The notes under the pieces are model-generated. The model ran no database searches. It saw only the letters and a program-made list of their open reading frames with translations, and had not been told where the DNA came from. From the NCBI GenBank assembly GCA_029243445.1, contig JAQWSA010000142.1, positions 1 through 11,790 on the forward strand: 11,790 nucleotides of DNA, given 5' to 3'. This DNA is from Alphaproteobacteria bacterium. GTDB taxonomy: Bacteria; Pseudomonadota; Alphaproteobacteria; UBA6615. Every line of letters begins with the position of its first letter. The stretch's first letter is position 1. Positions 1 to 9,700 of this stretch are shown piece after piece. Position numbers and translations under genes: made by a program.

Positions 1-800
1 AAATAATTTTGTATTTGTAATAAATACCTTACCTTCAAATATTCTGAGTTTATAATTAATATAAAAATCAGGGATAAAATTGAAAAAAAATAAATAACCT
101 TTTTTTTAAAACTGTTTTCTTTCAATAAAAAGAAGAAAACAAATAGACCAAAGAAGGCTCTAATACTGTTTGATCTTTCACCTGTTAAAAAAATTGCAAT
201 AAAAAAAGTTATTAAAAAAATTAAAACTAGATTTTTATAGTCATCTTTAAATTGACTAAATAAGAAACCAAATATAATTAAATAGAAACTATTAACATAA
301 CCGCCTACTATTGGTTCATCTTTAAAAAAGCTCACAATCCTTAGTCCGTATTGACCACCTCCATACCCTAAAATATTCTTGCCCATATAAAATTCTACAA
401 AAATATCAATTATAATAGAAAATAATACTATCGACCAAATAGTTAAAACTTTTTTTAAAAAAATTTCTTGTCTAAAAAAATAATTAAATGCTGCAAATAA
501 TACTATCATTCTGATAAAACCTAAATTTCTATAAATGCCTGATGTGTAGTCCAATGAAATTAAAGAATTGAAAATAAGGTAAAGATATAGAATTAACAAA
601 TATATTATTGTTTTTGATTTTAGGAATAAAAAATCTTTTTTAACTAAAATTAAAATTATAAAAGAAATATCTATTAATAAAATATTAGACAATGAAATAG
701 AAGATCCTAATATAATTGTAATTGGTATAATTGAGAATAGTATTAAAAAATAATAGCTTAAGTTTTGTTCAAAAACATTTGTTTTATTAACTTTTAACAA
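1..800 (-). CDS. O-antigen ligase/polymerase-like multi-pass membrane protein, C-terminus cut by window edge
   Basis: Seen: the minus-strand frame stays open from about 854 to the left edge, improbable by chance in such AT-rich DNA. From a TTG at 798-800 it gives 266 residues, almost all hydrophobic, with roughly eight or nine membrane segments. Between segments lies a loop (residues about 138-167) reading MGKNILGYGGGQYGLR, then FFKDEPIVGG. A later segment ends in TGERSN (about 206-211). Family knowledge: a loop with a D/E-E-P/L-x-x-G-G/S motif and a TG-x-R-S motif after a membrane helix is typical of O-antigen ligase/Wzy-like proteins, which join or polymerise surface polysaccharide at the inner membrane. 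The frame has no usable ATG or GTG before residue 98. The TTG lies 8 bases past the rpoD stop, with AGAAAG about 12 bases upstream, so it is the best start. G+C is far lower than in the neighbours. Polymerase versus ligase cannot be decided. Confidence 0.8.
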   Translation of the reverse strand, partial: MLKVNKTNVFEQNLSYYFLILFSIIPITIILGSSISLSNILLIDISFIILILVKKDFLFLKSKTIIYLLILYLYLIFNSLISLDYTSGIYRNLGFIRMIVLFAAFNYFFRQEIFLKKVLTIWSIVLFSIIIDIFVEFYMGKNILGYGGGQYGLRIVSFFKDEPIVGGYVNSFYLIIFGFLFSQFKDDYKNLVLIFLITFFIAIFLTGERSNSIRAFFGLFVFFFLLKENSFKKKVIYFFSILSLIFILIINSEYLKVRYLLQIQNY

Positions 801-808
801 CGAATTTT

Positions 809-2854
809 TTAACTTTCTAAAAAGCTTTTTAATTGTTTTGATCTGCTGGGGTGCTTAAGTTTTCTAAGAGCTTTAGCTTCGATTTGTCTTATTCGTTCTC
901 TAGTTACTGAAAATTGTAAGCCCACTTCTTCAAGAGTATGATCTGTATTCATTCCTATACCAAAACGCATGCGCAAAACACGTTCTTCACGAGGGGTTAA
1001 AGTGGCCAGAACCCTTGTTGTCGTTTCACGCAGATTAGCCTGAATAGCTGCGTCAATAGGCAATATAGCATTCTTATCTTCAATAAAATCACCTAAATGT
1101 GAATCCTCTTCATCTCCAATCGGGGTCTCAAGAGAAATTGGCTCTTTTGCTATTTTCAAGACCTTACGAACTTTTTCCAAAGGCATATGTAACTTAACAG
1201 CTAATTCATCAGGAGTAGGCTCTCTACCTATCTCATGAAGCATCTGGCGTGAAGTTCGCACTAGTTTATTTATCGTCTCAATCATGTGAACCGGTATTCG
1301 AATCGTCCTAGCCTGATCAGCTATTGATCGAGTAATTGCTTGGCGAATCCACCAAGTGGCATAAGTAGAAAATTTATACCCGCGTCTATATTCAAACTTA
1401 TCAACCGCCTTCATTAAGCCAATATTACCTTCTTGAATTAGATCAAGAAACTGTAGTCCTCTATTCGTATATTTCTTAGCTATCGATATAACCAGTCTTA
1501 AGTTAGCCTCCACCATTTCTTTCTTAGCACGGCTAGCTTCTTTTTCTCCTTGTTGTACTGTACTTACTATCCGACGGAATTCAGAAACTGGCAGCCCAAC
1601 ACGAGTTGATATTTCTGATACTTCCTTACGAATCTCCCTAATTTGTGTAGATTTAGAACTACCAAACTTGTTCCAGCCCTTACCTTTGAGACGGCTAACA
1701 CGACTTATCCATCTTGGTTCTAGCTCATTTGTCATATATTGGTCTAGAAACTCAACTCGACTAACACCAGACTCTAATGCCAAACGCAACAATTTACCTT
1801 CATAGTTAGTAAGGCGTCTATTAAGCCCATAAAGCTCATCAACTAAAGTCTCAATGCGAGCGTTATTAAGCCTTACGGATTCCATGATTTTTACTAATTC
1901 ATCTTGTAGTTTGAAATACCGCCGATTCTGAGCACTCGTAAGTTCTTCAGATTTTTTTTTCATACCAGCAAGGCGTTGATCTTGAAGTTTACGTAGCTTT
2001 TTATACGTCTTATTGATTTCATCAAAATTTTTGAGAACGTCAGGCTTTAATCGTTCTTCCATAGCCGCTAATGACAGGCTTGCAGCATCATCTTCATCAT
2101 CTTCATCAATATCATCTCCATCATCATCTGAATCATTTTTTCTGATGGAGTTGTTAGCTTCAGCAGCTAATCTTGCAGCCAATAATTTACTTTGACTAAT
2201 AGGTCCCGTGCTAGGACCATTTAGACCATTAGATCCAGGGCCACCATTTACACTATTATCTACAGTCGGGTTTTCGGCACCCAGAGTTGCATCTAAATCA
2301 ATTACATCACGTAATAATATACGCTCATCATGCAGGGCATCACGCCATTGAATAATTGCTCGTATTGTTAATGGCGATTCGCAAATTGCACCAATCATCT
2401 TTTCACGGCCAGCTTCAATACGCTTGGCAATGGCAATCTCACCTTCCCGTGATAATAATTCGACCGTTCCCATTTCTCGCAAATACATGCGGACAGGGTC
2501 ATCAGTACGCCCTATATCTTCAGATGCGGCAGGCGTCGAGGTCGAAGTTTTTTCATCATTCTTTTCAGAACCATTCGATGTAGTTGACGGAACTTCACTT
2601 TCTTCTTTCTCTTCACCTTCGACAACATTTATTCCCATTTCCGAGAGTTGAGCTAGAATATCTTCTATTTGCTCAGACGATACCTGCTCTTGAGGAAGAG
2701 TTTCATTTATCTCATCGTAGGTAATATATCCGCGCTCTTTCCCTTTAGCGATCATCTTCTTGACCGCCTGAACAGAACTATCCATCAGTGGTCCATCAGA
2801 CATCCCTTCGCGGTCTTCCATATTTTCCGCCACTGATTCCTGCTTAATTGCCAT
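809..2854 (-). CDS. rpoD: RNA polymerase primary sigma factor RpoD (sigma-70)
   Basis: This is the housekeeping sigma factor, which directs RNA polymerase to -35/-10 promoters. The 681 residues show the family order. Region 1.1 is at about 25-80. Region 1.2 follows ([11 protein letters not shown], 119-129). A non-conserved linker spans about 150-430. Region 2 starts at about 447, with [12 protein letters not shown] and the -10-reading/melting helix around [17 protein letters not shown] (498-514). Region 3 is at about 525-600. Region 4 ends in the -35-reading helix ([20 protein letters not shown], 640-659). The linker is unusual in detail: a Gly/Asn/Ser-rich stretch (about 200-220), then a run of Asp/Glu (about 242-256). 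Length is normal for alphaproteobacteria. The ATG has AAGGG 6 bases upstream. It sits 54 bases after dnaG on the same strand with no terminator between, so cotranscription is likely. No terminator is visible after it. Confidence 0.98.
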   Translation of the reverse strand: MAIKQESVAENMEDREGMSDGPLMDSSVQAVKKMIAKGKERGYITYDEINETLPQEQVSSEQIEDILAQLSEMGINVVEGEEKEESEVPSTTSNGSEKNDEKTSTSTPAASEDIGRTDDPVRMYLREMGTVELLSREGEIAIAKRIEAGREKMIGAICESPLTIRAIIQWRDALHDERILLRDVIDLDATLGAENPTVDNSVNGGPGSNGLNGPSTGPISQSKLLAARLAAEANNSIRKNDSDDDGDDIDEDDEDDAASLSLAAMEERLKPDVLKNFDEINKTYKKLRKLQDQRLAGMKKKSEELTSAQNRRYFKLQDELVKIMESVRLNNARIETLVDELYGLNRRLTNYEGKLLRLALESGVSRVEFLDQYMTNELEPRWISRVSRLKGKGWNKFGSSKSTQIREIRKEVSEISTRVGLPVSEFRRIVSTVQQGEKEASRAKKEMVEANLRLVISIAKKYTNRGLQFLDLIQEGNIGLMKAVDKFEYRRGYKFSTYATWWIRQAITRSIADQARTIRIPVHMIETINKLVRTSRQMLHEIGREPTPDELAVKLHMPLEKVRKVLKIAKEPISLETPIGDEEDSHLGDFIEDKNAILPIDAAIQANLRETTTRVLATLTPREERVLRMRFGIGMNTDHTLEEVGLQFSVTRERIRQIEAKALRKLKHPSRSKQLKSFLES
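1952..1960 (-). repeat. A9 homopolymer inside rpoD
   Basis: Nine consecutive A on the coding strand encode Lys299-Lys301 directly after Met298, in the non-conserved linker of RpoD. Such runs can allow polymerase slippage, but nothing here shows that they do. Confidence 0.9.
2086..2135 (-). repeat. Imperfect GAT/GAA trinucleotide tract in rpoD
   Basis: Low-complexity stretch of GAT and GAA codons encoding the Asp/Glu run of the RpoD linker (about residues 241-256). On the plus strand it reads as clustered ATC/TTC triplets. It stays in frame, so changes in repeat number would alter only the length of the acidic segment. Confidence 0.8.
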
Positions 2855-2908
2855 TTTTGTCCCTTAATCTATAGGTAAGTATGTATTTTAAGCTACTATC
2901 CAAAAATT

Positions 2909-4714
2909 TTATAGTCTACCCCGACCTGATTGTTCGCGCACTATCTCCAAAAGCCTTTCACTATTTTCAGTAGTCATTTCATCCGCAAGTTCCTTTTCTG
3001 CAGCCTTACGATCATTATTAAGACTATTACTTCGATAAGATGCAATAATTTCTACTAAGGCATTAGATACGATATCTACTGATGCTTCAGGAGCAGCAAA
3101 CTTAGCCTGTCTATATATTTTTGCATTCAATATACCTAATAATATATCTTGATATCCACACTGATTGAGATGGTCTTGCAAAGCTCCACTGTCAAGGTCT
3201 GGTTGATCACCAGCCACGTTTAAAATCTCCCTTAATAGTCTGTCAAGCTCTCTATTACTAAGACTTATGTCTGCTAATTGTTCTGCTAAACCATGAACCA
3301 TCTCATTATGGTTTATTAGTATTGAAATTAATACCTTTTCTTGACGTTCTCGCATAGCTGCCAAATCACCACGAGGGCTAAGGCTATTCGTCTTTAAAAA
3401 TCTATTTTTCTTATTTGGTGATTTATTACCTGATCCGGTTCCATCTTCTTTACTAAAAATTATTCGTAATTGATTTCGTATCCTTTGTTGATAATGATAT
3501 TGAATGCTTCTGTCAGAAATATGTTGTATATGATTATTTAATTTGCTTTCTAAAGAAGCACGTTGCTCAGGAGTGTAAAAGCTATTACCTCCCAGTTCTA
3601 AATCCATAATTATATCTACTAATGGCCGCGCCTTAGCTAATAGGGTTTCAAATCCCTCACGAGAACGCATTTTAAGTAAACTATCTGGATCTTCTCCTGA
3701 GGGTAATGACACAAACCTTAAGGATTTACCGGGCTTAAGCAAGGGCAAGGCTCTTTGTGCAGCTCTGAAAGCCGCTCTCCGCCCAGCATTATCTCCGTCA
3801 AAACACAATAATGGCTCATCCACCACCCTCCAAAGAGCAAGTATCTGTTCTTCAGTAAGTGCAGTACCTAATGGAGCAACACTATGTTGCAGTCCACTTT
3901 GATTCAATGCAATTACATCTGTATAGCCTTCAACTACTATGATAGTGCCAGTAGCTCTAGAAGCAACCCGGGCTTCAGCCAAATTATATAGAACATGTCC
4001 TTTGCTAAATAATCTAGTTTCTGGAGAATTTAAGTATTTAGGCTGACCTTCACCTAAAATACGGCCACCAAAAGCAATAACTTTACCCCGTCTATCAGAA
4101 ATGGGGAAAATTACTCTATTAAAAAAATAATCGCGGGGAGAAGCTGTATGTTCATTGTACTTTACCAAGCCACAATCTACTAATTGTTCTAAACTGCCTC
4201 CCATCTCTAACATTTCCTGCCTAAATTTTCCACGCCCGTCTGGAGCAAACCCAAGACGAAATTTAGAAATCGTGGTTTCAGAAAAACCACGACTACGCAA
4301 GTATTTTAGTCCTTTATCTCCATCGGGTTTACGTAGCTGATTTTCGAACCAATTACATGCTTTCTCCATAACCTGTTGAAGAGATACAACTTTGTTGACT
4401 TCTTCTTTATTCTCTTTGATATCTCTAGGTACCATCAACCCAGCAAATCCGGCTAATTTCTCAATAGCCTCTGGAAAGCTAAGCCCTTCAATCTGCATCG
4501 TAAAACTTATAATATCTCCATGGGCTCCACAGCCAAAACAGTGATAAAAACCTTTTTCATCGTTAACAGTGAAAGAAGGTGTTTTTTCATTATGAATCGG
4601 GCACAAACCAGTTGCTTCACGACCACGTCGAACTAACTTTACTTTAGTTGAGATTAGCTCTGAAACCGTAATACGGCCGCGAAGTTCATCAAGGAATTGT
4701 GAAGGAACTGCCAT
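2909..4714 (-). CDS. dnaG: DNA primase DnaG
   Basis: DnaG makes the RNA primers for replication, acting with the DnaB helicase at the fork. The 601-residue protein has all three expected parts. The N-terminal zinc-binding domain has the CHC2 ligands Cys38, His41, Cys59 and Cys62. The RNA polymerase core carries the conserved PKYLNSPET stretch (225-233) and a TOPRIM fold with Glu262 (VVEGYTDV) and Asp306/Asp308 (FDGDNAGRRA) as metal-binding acids. After a basic, low-complexity linker (about 420-447) comes a divergent C-terminal helicase-interaction domain. Length is normal for alphaproteobacteria and nothing essential is missing. The ATG matches the usual N-terminus, although no strong Shine-Dalgarno precedes it. 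It lies between yqeY (157-base gap) and rpoD (54-base gap) on the same strand. The larger upstream gap leaves room for its own promoter, but I could not identify one with confidence. Confidence 0.98.
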   Translation of the reverse strand: MAVPSQFLDELRGRITVSELISTKVKLVRRGREATGLCPIHNEKTPSFTVNDEKGFYHCFGCGAHGDIISFTMQIEGLSFPEAIEKLAGFAGLMVPRDIKENKEEVNKVVSLQQVMEKACNWFENQLRKPDGDKGLKYLRSRGFSETTISKFRLGFAPDGRGKFRQEMLEMGGSLEQLVDCGLVKYNEHTASPRDYFFNRVIFPISDRRGKVIAFGGRILGEGQPKYLNSPETRLFSKGHVLYNLAEARVASRATGTIIVVEGYTDVIALNQSGLQHSVAPLGTALTEEQILALWRVVDEPLLCFDGDNAGRRAAFRAAQRALPLLKPGKSLRFVSLPSGEDPDSLLKMRSREGFETLLAKARPLVDIIMDLELGGNSFYTPEQRASLESKLNNHIQHISDRSIQYHYQQRIRNQLRIIFSKEDGTGSGNKSPNKKNRFLKTNSLSPRGDLAAMRERQEKVLISILINHNEMVHGLAEQLADISLSNRELDRLLREILNVAGDQPDLDSGALQDHLNQCGYQDILLGILNAKIYRQAKFAAPEASVDIVSNALVEIIASYRSNSLNNDRKAAEKELADEMTTENSERLLEIVREQSGRGRL

Positions 4715-4871
4715 GAAACAGCTTTACGTTGTTAAATCTGGTTAAATAGAAAAATATAAAATATTAGGTTTGCTATATATGAAGCAATAGTAAACTTTAT
4801 AAACTCATTATTGAGGTACTTAATTATTACTAATTACACAGAACTTGGGGATAACTATAATTGCGGAGCTA

Positions 4872-5333
4872 TTAACTATTAATGAGTTTTTGCTTAACAA
4901 GCCCACTAGCTTTTGAAAAGTCCATTTGACCAGCATAATTATTACGCAATTCACTCATAACTTGGCCCATATCTTTAATGCTAACTGCACCTATTTCGTT
5001 AATTATTTTTTCGACAATTATATTTATATGCTCTTCGTCCAATTGTTGGGGTAAGAAGCGTTCTATAATTGTTATCTCTTTTGCTTCTTGCTCAGCAAGT
5101 TCTTTTCTGCCTCCCTTTTCATACATTTGAATGGATTCTCTACGCTGCTTTACCATAGTCTGGAGCATCTGTAGAATCTCGTCGTCAGATATACCTTCAG
5201 TATCACCTTTGCCTCTAGCAGCAATGTCTCGGTCTTTCAAAGCTGCCATAATTAAGCGTACTGTTGAAATACAACGCTTGTCTTGTTGCTTAAGAGCTAC
5301 CCTTAAAGCCTCTGGAATGGAGTTTCTTAGCAT
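4872..5333 (-). CDS. yqeY: GatB/YqeY domain-containing protein
   Basis: The 153-residue protein belongs to the YqeY family, which resembles the C-terminal tRNA-interacting part of the amidotransferase subunit GatB but stands alone. Its exact role is not settled; a link to tRNA or translation is inferred from homology. Visible hallmarks are STVRLIMAALKDRDI (23-37), VKQRRESI (61-68), the conserved ERFLPQQL (91-98) and KDMGQVMSEL (120-129). Length is typical of the family. The start is well supported by AGAAAG five bases before the ATG. The gene ends in two adjacent in-frame stops (TAA TAG) formed by a tandem TTAATAG. It heads the minus-strand run yqeY-dnaG-rpoD, taking the position rpsU holds in gammaproteobacteria, and is divergent from carA. 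A candidate extended -10 promoter lies about 50 bases upstream. Confidence 0.95.
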   Translation of the reverse strand: MLRNSIPEALRVALKQQDKRCISTVRLIMAALKDRDIAARGKGDTEGISDDEILQMLQTMVKQRRESIQMYEKGGRKELAEQEAKEITIIERFLPQQLDEEHINIIVEKIINEIGAVSIKDMGQVMSELRNNYAGQMDFSKASGLVKQKLINS

Positions 5334-5365
5334 ATTAACTTTCTACATTTAAACATTTTACAGAA

Positions 5366-5380
5366 CCTAACGGATTTAGG
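5366..5380. repeat. Small inverted repeat near the yqeY transcription start
   Basis: CCTAA, five bases, TTAGG: a perfect 5-base inverted repeat just downstream of the candidate yqeY -10 box. It could be an operator half-site pair or a short 5' leader hairpin. The stem is short enough to arise by chance. Confidence 0.3.
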
Positions 5381-5382
5381 TC

Positions 5383-5391
5383 ACTATAGCA
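5383..5391 (-). promoter_or_regulatory. Candidate extended -10 promoter for yqeY-dnaG-rpoD
   Basis: On the minus strand the sequence TGCTATAGT matches the extended -10 form (TGn followed by TATAAT with one mismatch). It sits about 50 bases upstream of the yqeY ATG, in the divergent gap with carA. The matching -35 region is poor, as is often so for extended -10 promoters. Not proven. Confidence 0.4.
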
Positions 5392-5450
5392 AACTGAGAT
5401 TTATGGCCTAACTAATTGTTTTTCTTGTTTAATTTTATTGCATTCTAAAC

Positions 5451-5479
5451 TTGACGACTCACAGCTGCTAGCCTAGAAC
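5451..5479 (+). promoter_or_regulatory. Candidate sigma-70 promoter for carAB
   Basis: TTGACG (5451-5456, five of six consensus) is followed after a 17-base spacer by TAGAAC (5474-5479, four of six). A start here would give an untranslated leader of about 100 bases before carA. A weaker alternative is TTGCCT with TATACC (5492-5521, 18-base spacer). I see no clear attenuator hairpin in the leader. Confidence 0.35.
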
Positions 5480-5584
5480 ACCAAAAATTTTTTGCCTATT
5501 AAATATTGTTCCGGCTATACCCTAAATATAAGTCGTATTATTTAAGTAGGCGGCAGCTAACACGTTATATAGGACCCCATTTTA

Positions 5585-6757
5585 ATGGCTGAGGGTGCAT
5601 GCATAGAATCAAACCAGCCAAACTGGGCAACTGGTGCCCTAGTTTTACGTGATGGAACTGTATTTTGGGCTAAAGGAGTTGGTGCTTCTGGTACAATGGT
5701 CGGTGAAGTTTGCTTTAACACTGCTACCACTGGTTACCAGGAAATATTAACAGATCCCTCTTACGCTGGACAAATTATCACATTTACATTTCCGCATATA
5801 GGAAATGTTGGCACGAATTCTCAAGATATAGAAGCAAATTTTTCTTCAGTGAAGGGTTGCATTCTGCGGGATAGTATAACGAATCCAGCGAATTGGCGTT
5901 CTGAAATGAGTCTTGATTTATGGCTAAAATCACAAAATTTAATAGCTATCACAGGTGTTGATACTCGTCGGTTAACGAGAATGATACGAGATGGCGGGTC
6001 ACCAATCGGAGCTATTAGTCATCAACCCGTCAGCAATATAAGTCCTAAAGAGTTACAGATTGCAGCTAATAGTTGGCAAGGCATAGAGGGTCTTGATTTG
6101 GCCATCGAGGTAAGTTGCACTAAAGCCTATGAATGGAACGAAACCAAGTGGCAAATAGAAAAAAGTAACCTTAAGTTGAAAAAACCCAAGTACCATATAA
6201 TCGCGATTGATTTTGGAGTAAAGCATAACATCTTAAGATCTTTAGCTGAACTTGGCTGCAAAATTACTGTTGTTCCAGCATCAACTACTGCAAAGGAGGT
6301 GCTAGAGTATAAAGCAGATGGCGTGTTTCTTTCAAATGGACCTGGTGACCCAGTTGCAACTGGATTATATGCCGTACCAATGATACAAGAATTACTTGCT
6401 AAAGGCATTCCTACTTTTGGTATTTGTCTCGGTCATCAGTTATTGGCATTGGCTTTGGGCGCAAAAACAAAAAAAATGCACCATGGACATCGAGGTGCTA
6501 ATCACCCGGTTAAAGAATTACTAACTGGCAAAGTAGAAATAACAAGTCAGAATCATGGATTTGTTGTAGTGAGCGACTCCTTGCCTGTGAATGTTCTTCC
6601 AACACATATATCCCTATTCGATAAAAGTATTGAAGGAATAAAAGTTAAAAATCAACCAGCTTTTTCTGTTCAATATCACCCCGAATCTTCACCTGGCCCT
6701 CAAGATTCTCAATATTTATTCGAATATTTTTTAAAGATGATAGAGGACAAAAACTAA
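5585..6757 (+). CDS. carA: Carbamoyl-phosphate synthase, small (glutaminase) subunit CarA
   Basis: CarA hydrolyses glutamine and passes ammonia through a tunnel to CarB, the first step toward pyrimidines and arginine, in the cytoplasm. The 390-residue protein has the N-terminal CarA-specific domain (about 15-150), including [21 protein letters not shown] (43-63). The class I glutamine amidotransferase domain (about 203-385) has the nucleophile Cys281 in GICLGHQ and the partners His365 and Glu367 in QYHPES. The NGPGDP motif at 251-256 is also present. Length is usual for the family and all catalytic residues are intact. The chosen ATG has AGGA ten bases upstream, and [15 protein letters not shown] sequence follows within 20 residues. 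It is divergent from yqeY across 251 bases and is followed by carB after only 4 bases, so the two subunits are surely cotranscribed. Confidence 0.98.
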   Translation: MAEGACIESNQPNWATGALVLRDGTVFWAKGVGASGTMVGEVCFNTATTGYQEILTDPSYAGQIITFTFPHIGNVGTNSQDIEANFSSVKGCILRDSITNPANWRSEMSLDLWLKSQNLIAITGVDTRRLTRMIRDGGSPIGAISHQPVSNISPKELQIAANSWQGIEGLDLAIEVSCTKAYEWNETKWQIEKSNLKLKKPKYHIIAIDFGVKHNILRSLAELGCKITVVPASTTAKEVLEYKADGVFLSNGPGDPVATGLYAVPMIQELLAKGIPTFGICLGHQLLALALGAKTKKMHHGHRGANHPVKELLTGKVEITSQNHGFVVVSDSLPVNVLPTHISLFDKSIEGIKVKNQPAFSVQYHPESSPGPQDSQYLFEYFLKMIEDKN

Positions 6758-6761
6758 AAAT

Positions 6762-9700
6762 ATGCCTAAACGTACAGATATTTCTTCTATCATGATTGTT
6801 GGAGCAGGTCCGATCATAATTGGGCAAGCATGTGAGTTTGATTATTCAGGCACTCAAGCAGTGAAAGCTCTCCGTGAAGAAGGTTACCGGATCATACTCA
6901 TAAACTCAAATCCGGCGACAATAATGACTGATCCCTCAATGGCAGATGCTACATATATTGAACCAATTACGCCTGAAATCGTAGCTCAAATTATTGAATT
7001 AGAACGCCCTGATGCAATTCTTCCGACCATGGGCGGGCAAACAGCATTAAATACTTGTCTTACTCTTGAACGAAATGGAACGTTAAAAAAACTCGGCATC
7101 GAGATGATAGGTGCGAAAGCAGATGTAATAGACAAAGCTGAGGACCGGCTACAGTTTCGTGAAGCAATGTCAAATATTGGTTTAGAATCTCCAATAAGTG
7201 TATTAGTTAAAAACCGAAAAATGGCTGAAGAGGGACTACTTAAAGTTGGCCTTCCAGCTATTATAAGACCAAGTTTTACCCTTGCTGGAACTGGCGGTGG
7301 GGTTGCTTACAACCAGGAGGAATATTTCGAAATTATAGAGGGTGGTCTGGCAGCATCACCAACATCTGAGGTTTTAGTTGAAGAGTCAGTCCTTGGATGG
7401 AAAGAATACGAAATGGAAGTAGTTCGTGATCAAGCAGATAACTGTATTATTGTTTGCTCCATAGAAAATATTGACCCAATGGGGGTTCATACAGGAGATT
7501 CTATCACCGTAGCTCCAGCACTTACTTTGTCAGACAAAGAGTTCCAGATTATGCGCAATGCATCAATTGCTTGCTTGCGTGAAATTGGAGTTGATACAGG
7601 CGGCTCTAATGTACAATTTGCGGTAAATCCATCAAATGGTCGAATGGTTGTTATTGAGATGAATCCTAGAGTTAGTCGTTCATCTGCACTGGCTTCAAAG
7701 GCCACAGGCTTTCCAATAGCCAAAATAGCTGCAAAATTGGCGGTGGGTTATACCCTAGACGAGCTAGATAATGACATTACCGGGGTCACACCGGCAAGCT
7801 TTGAACCTACAATTGATTATATTGTAACAAAAATTCCCCGTTTCACATTTGAAAAATTCCCCGGTACAAAACCCCTGCTCACAACTTCAATGAAGTCAGT
7901 TGGAGAGGTGATGGCGATTGGGCGTACTTTTGCGGAGAGTCTCCAGAAGGCAATGCGTTCTTTAGAGACAGGACTTACAGGGCTTAACGAAATAGAAATT
8001 CCTAATTCACAGTTTTCTGAAAAAAATTCTACATATGACCTTGATTCTGTTCGCGCAGCTCTTGGCCATCCAACCCCAGAACGAATACTCATTATTGCGC
8101 AAGCAATTAGACTTGGAGTTGAACTTAATGAAATACAGAGAGTAACTCATTACGACCCTTGGTTCTTAGAACAGCTGGAATGCTTGATAATAACTGAAAA
8201 TAAAATACGTAAATCTGGTTTACCAAAAGATCATGATGGCTTGCTATCCATAAAGCAAATGGGTTTTTCGGATGCAAGGCTAGCAGAGCTTTCTAATCAG
8301 TCAGAACCGGAAGTGACAAACCTTCGTAACGTCCTTTCAGTTAAACCTATTTATAAACGAATTGATACTTGCGCTGCCGAATTTCCAAGTCAAACGCCGT
8401 ATATGTATTCCACATATGAGGGTTACATAGGGCAACCAGGTGAATGTGAAGCAGATCCAAGTGAAAAATCAAAAATTATTGTTCTAGGGGGGGGACCTAA
8501 TCGTATAGGACAGGGTATTGAATTTGATTATTGTTGTGTACACGCCGTTTTTGCTTTAAATGAGGCCGGTTATGAGACAATAATGATAAACTGCAATCCG
8601 GAAACAGTATCAACGGATTACGACACGTCGGACCGGCTTTACTTTGAACCTTTAACTACTGAAGACGTCATTGAGATATGCCAATTAGAACAAAAATCTG
8701 GTAACCTTATGGGAGTTATAGTTCAGTTTGGTGGACAAACACCTCTTAAACTCTCTAGTGCACTTCATAATCGCGGTATTAACATCTTAGGAACCTCCCC
8801 TGATGCTATTGATCTAGCCGAAGATAGAGAGCGTTTTCAGCAGATACTAAAGAAATTAAATTTAAAACAGCCACAAAATGGCCTAGCAAAAAGTGTTAAC
8901 GAGGCAATTTCTGTAGCAGAGAAACTTAGTTTTCCTCTATTGATCAGACCGTCTTACGTCTTAGGGGGTCGAGCCATGGAAATTGTATACGATATGGAAG
9001 GCGTAATTCGGTATATTACAGAAGCAGTAAAGGTTTCTGGCGATAGCCCTGTTCTATTAGACAGTTTTCTGCAAGAGGCTATAGAGGTAGATGTTGATGC
9101 TCTTGCAGACAGCAGTGGAGATATTTACATAGCTGGTATCATGGAGCACATTGAAGAGGCTGGTATTCATAGTGGAGACAGTGCCTGTTCTTTGCCCCCA
9201 TTTACATTAAACTCTATAGTTTTAGATGAAATTGAGAGACAAACGAAAATCTTGGCAAAAGCCTTAAAAGTTGTAGGTTTAATGAACATACAATTTGCGG
9301 TCAAAGATGATGATTTATACATAATCGAGGTAAACCCAAGAGCTAGTAGAACTGTTCCTTTTGTTGCTAAAGCCACTGGCGTGCAACTGGCGAAGTTAGC
9401 AGCCAGGCTTATGGTTAATCAATTACTATCCGAATTCGGCCTCGGGGAAAGTGGTGTGTCTAAAGCTCCAGTTAGCTCCCATGTTGCTATTAAAGAGGCT
9501 GTTTTTCCTTTTGCTCGTTTCCCAGGAGTAGACACAATACTAGGACCAGAGATGAAATCAACAGGAGAGGTAATGGGGCTTGATAAAGACTTTGGTCATG
9601 CATTTGCTAAATCCCAATTGGCCAGCGGAGTAAAAATACCCACTTCGGGGAATGTTTTTATTTCTGTAAGAGATCGAGACAAATCAAACGCACTTGTTCT

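Noticed and set aside
2013..2651. Plus-strand open frames of 60-75 codons opposite rpoD
   Set aside because: They are shadows of the rpoD coding strand, low-complexity (Ser-rich from the GAT tract) and overlap each other.
4846..4854. DnaA-box-like 9-mer (TTATCCCCA on the minus strand) between yqeY and dnaG
   Set aside because: It differs from the consensus at one strongly preferred position, is a single copy, and has no cluster or AT-rich unwinding element typical of an origin. Chance is the simpler explanation.
4715..4871. Possible separate dnaG promoter in the 157-base gap (for example TTGCTT with a downstream TATTTT)
   Set aside because: The -35 and -10 matches are poor and several equally weak alternatives exist in this AT-rich stretch.
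5463..5558. AGCTGC and GCAGCT as a long-range stem in the carA leader
   Set aside because: The first arm lies upstream of the most likely transcription start, so it would not be in the RNA, and six bases over this distance is not significant.
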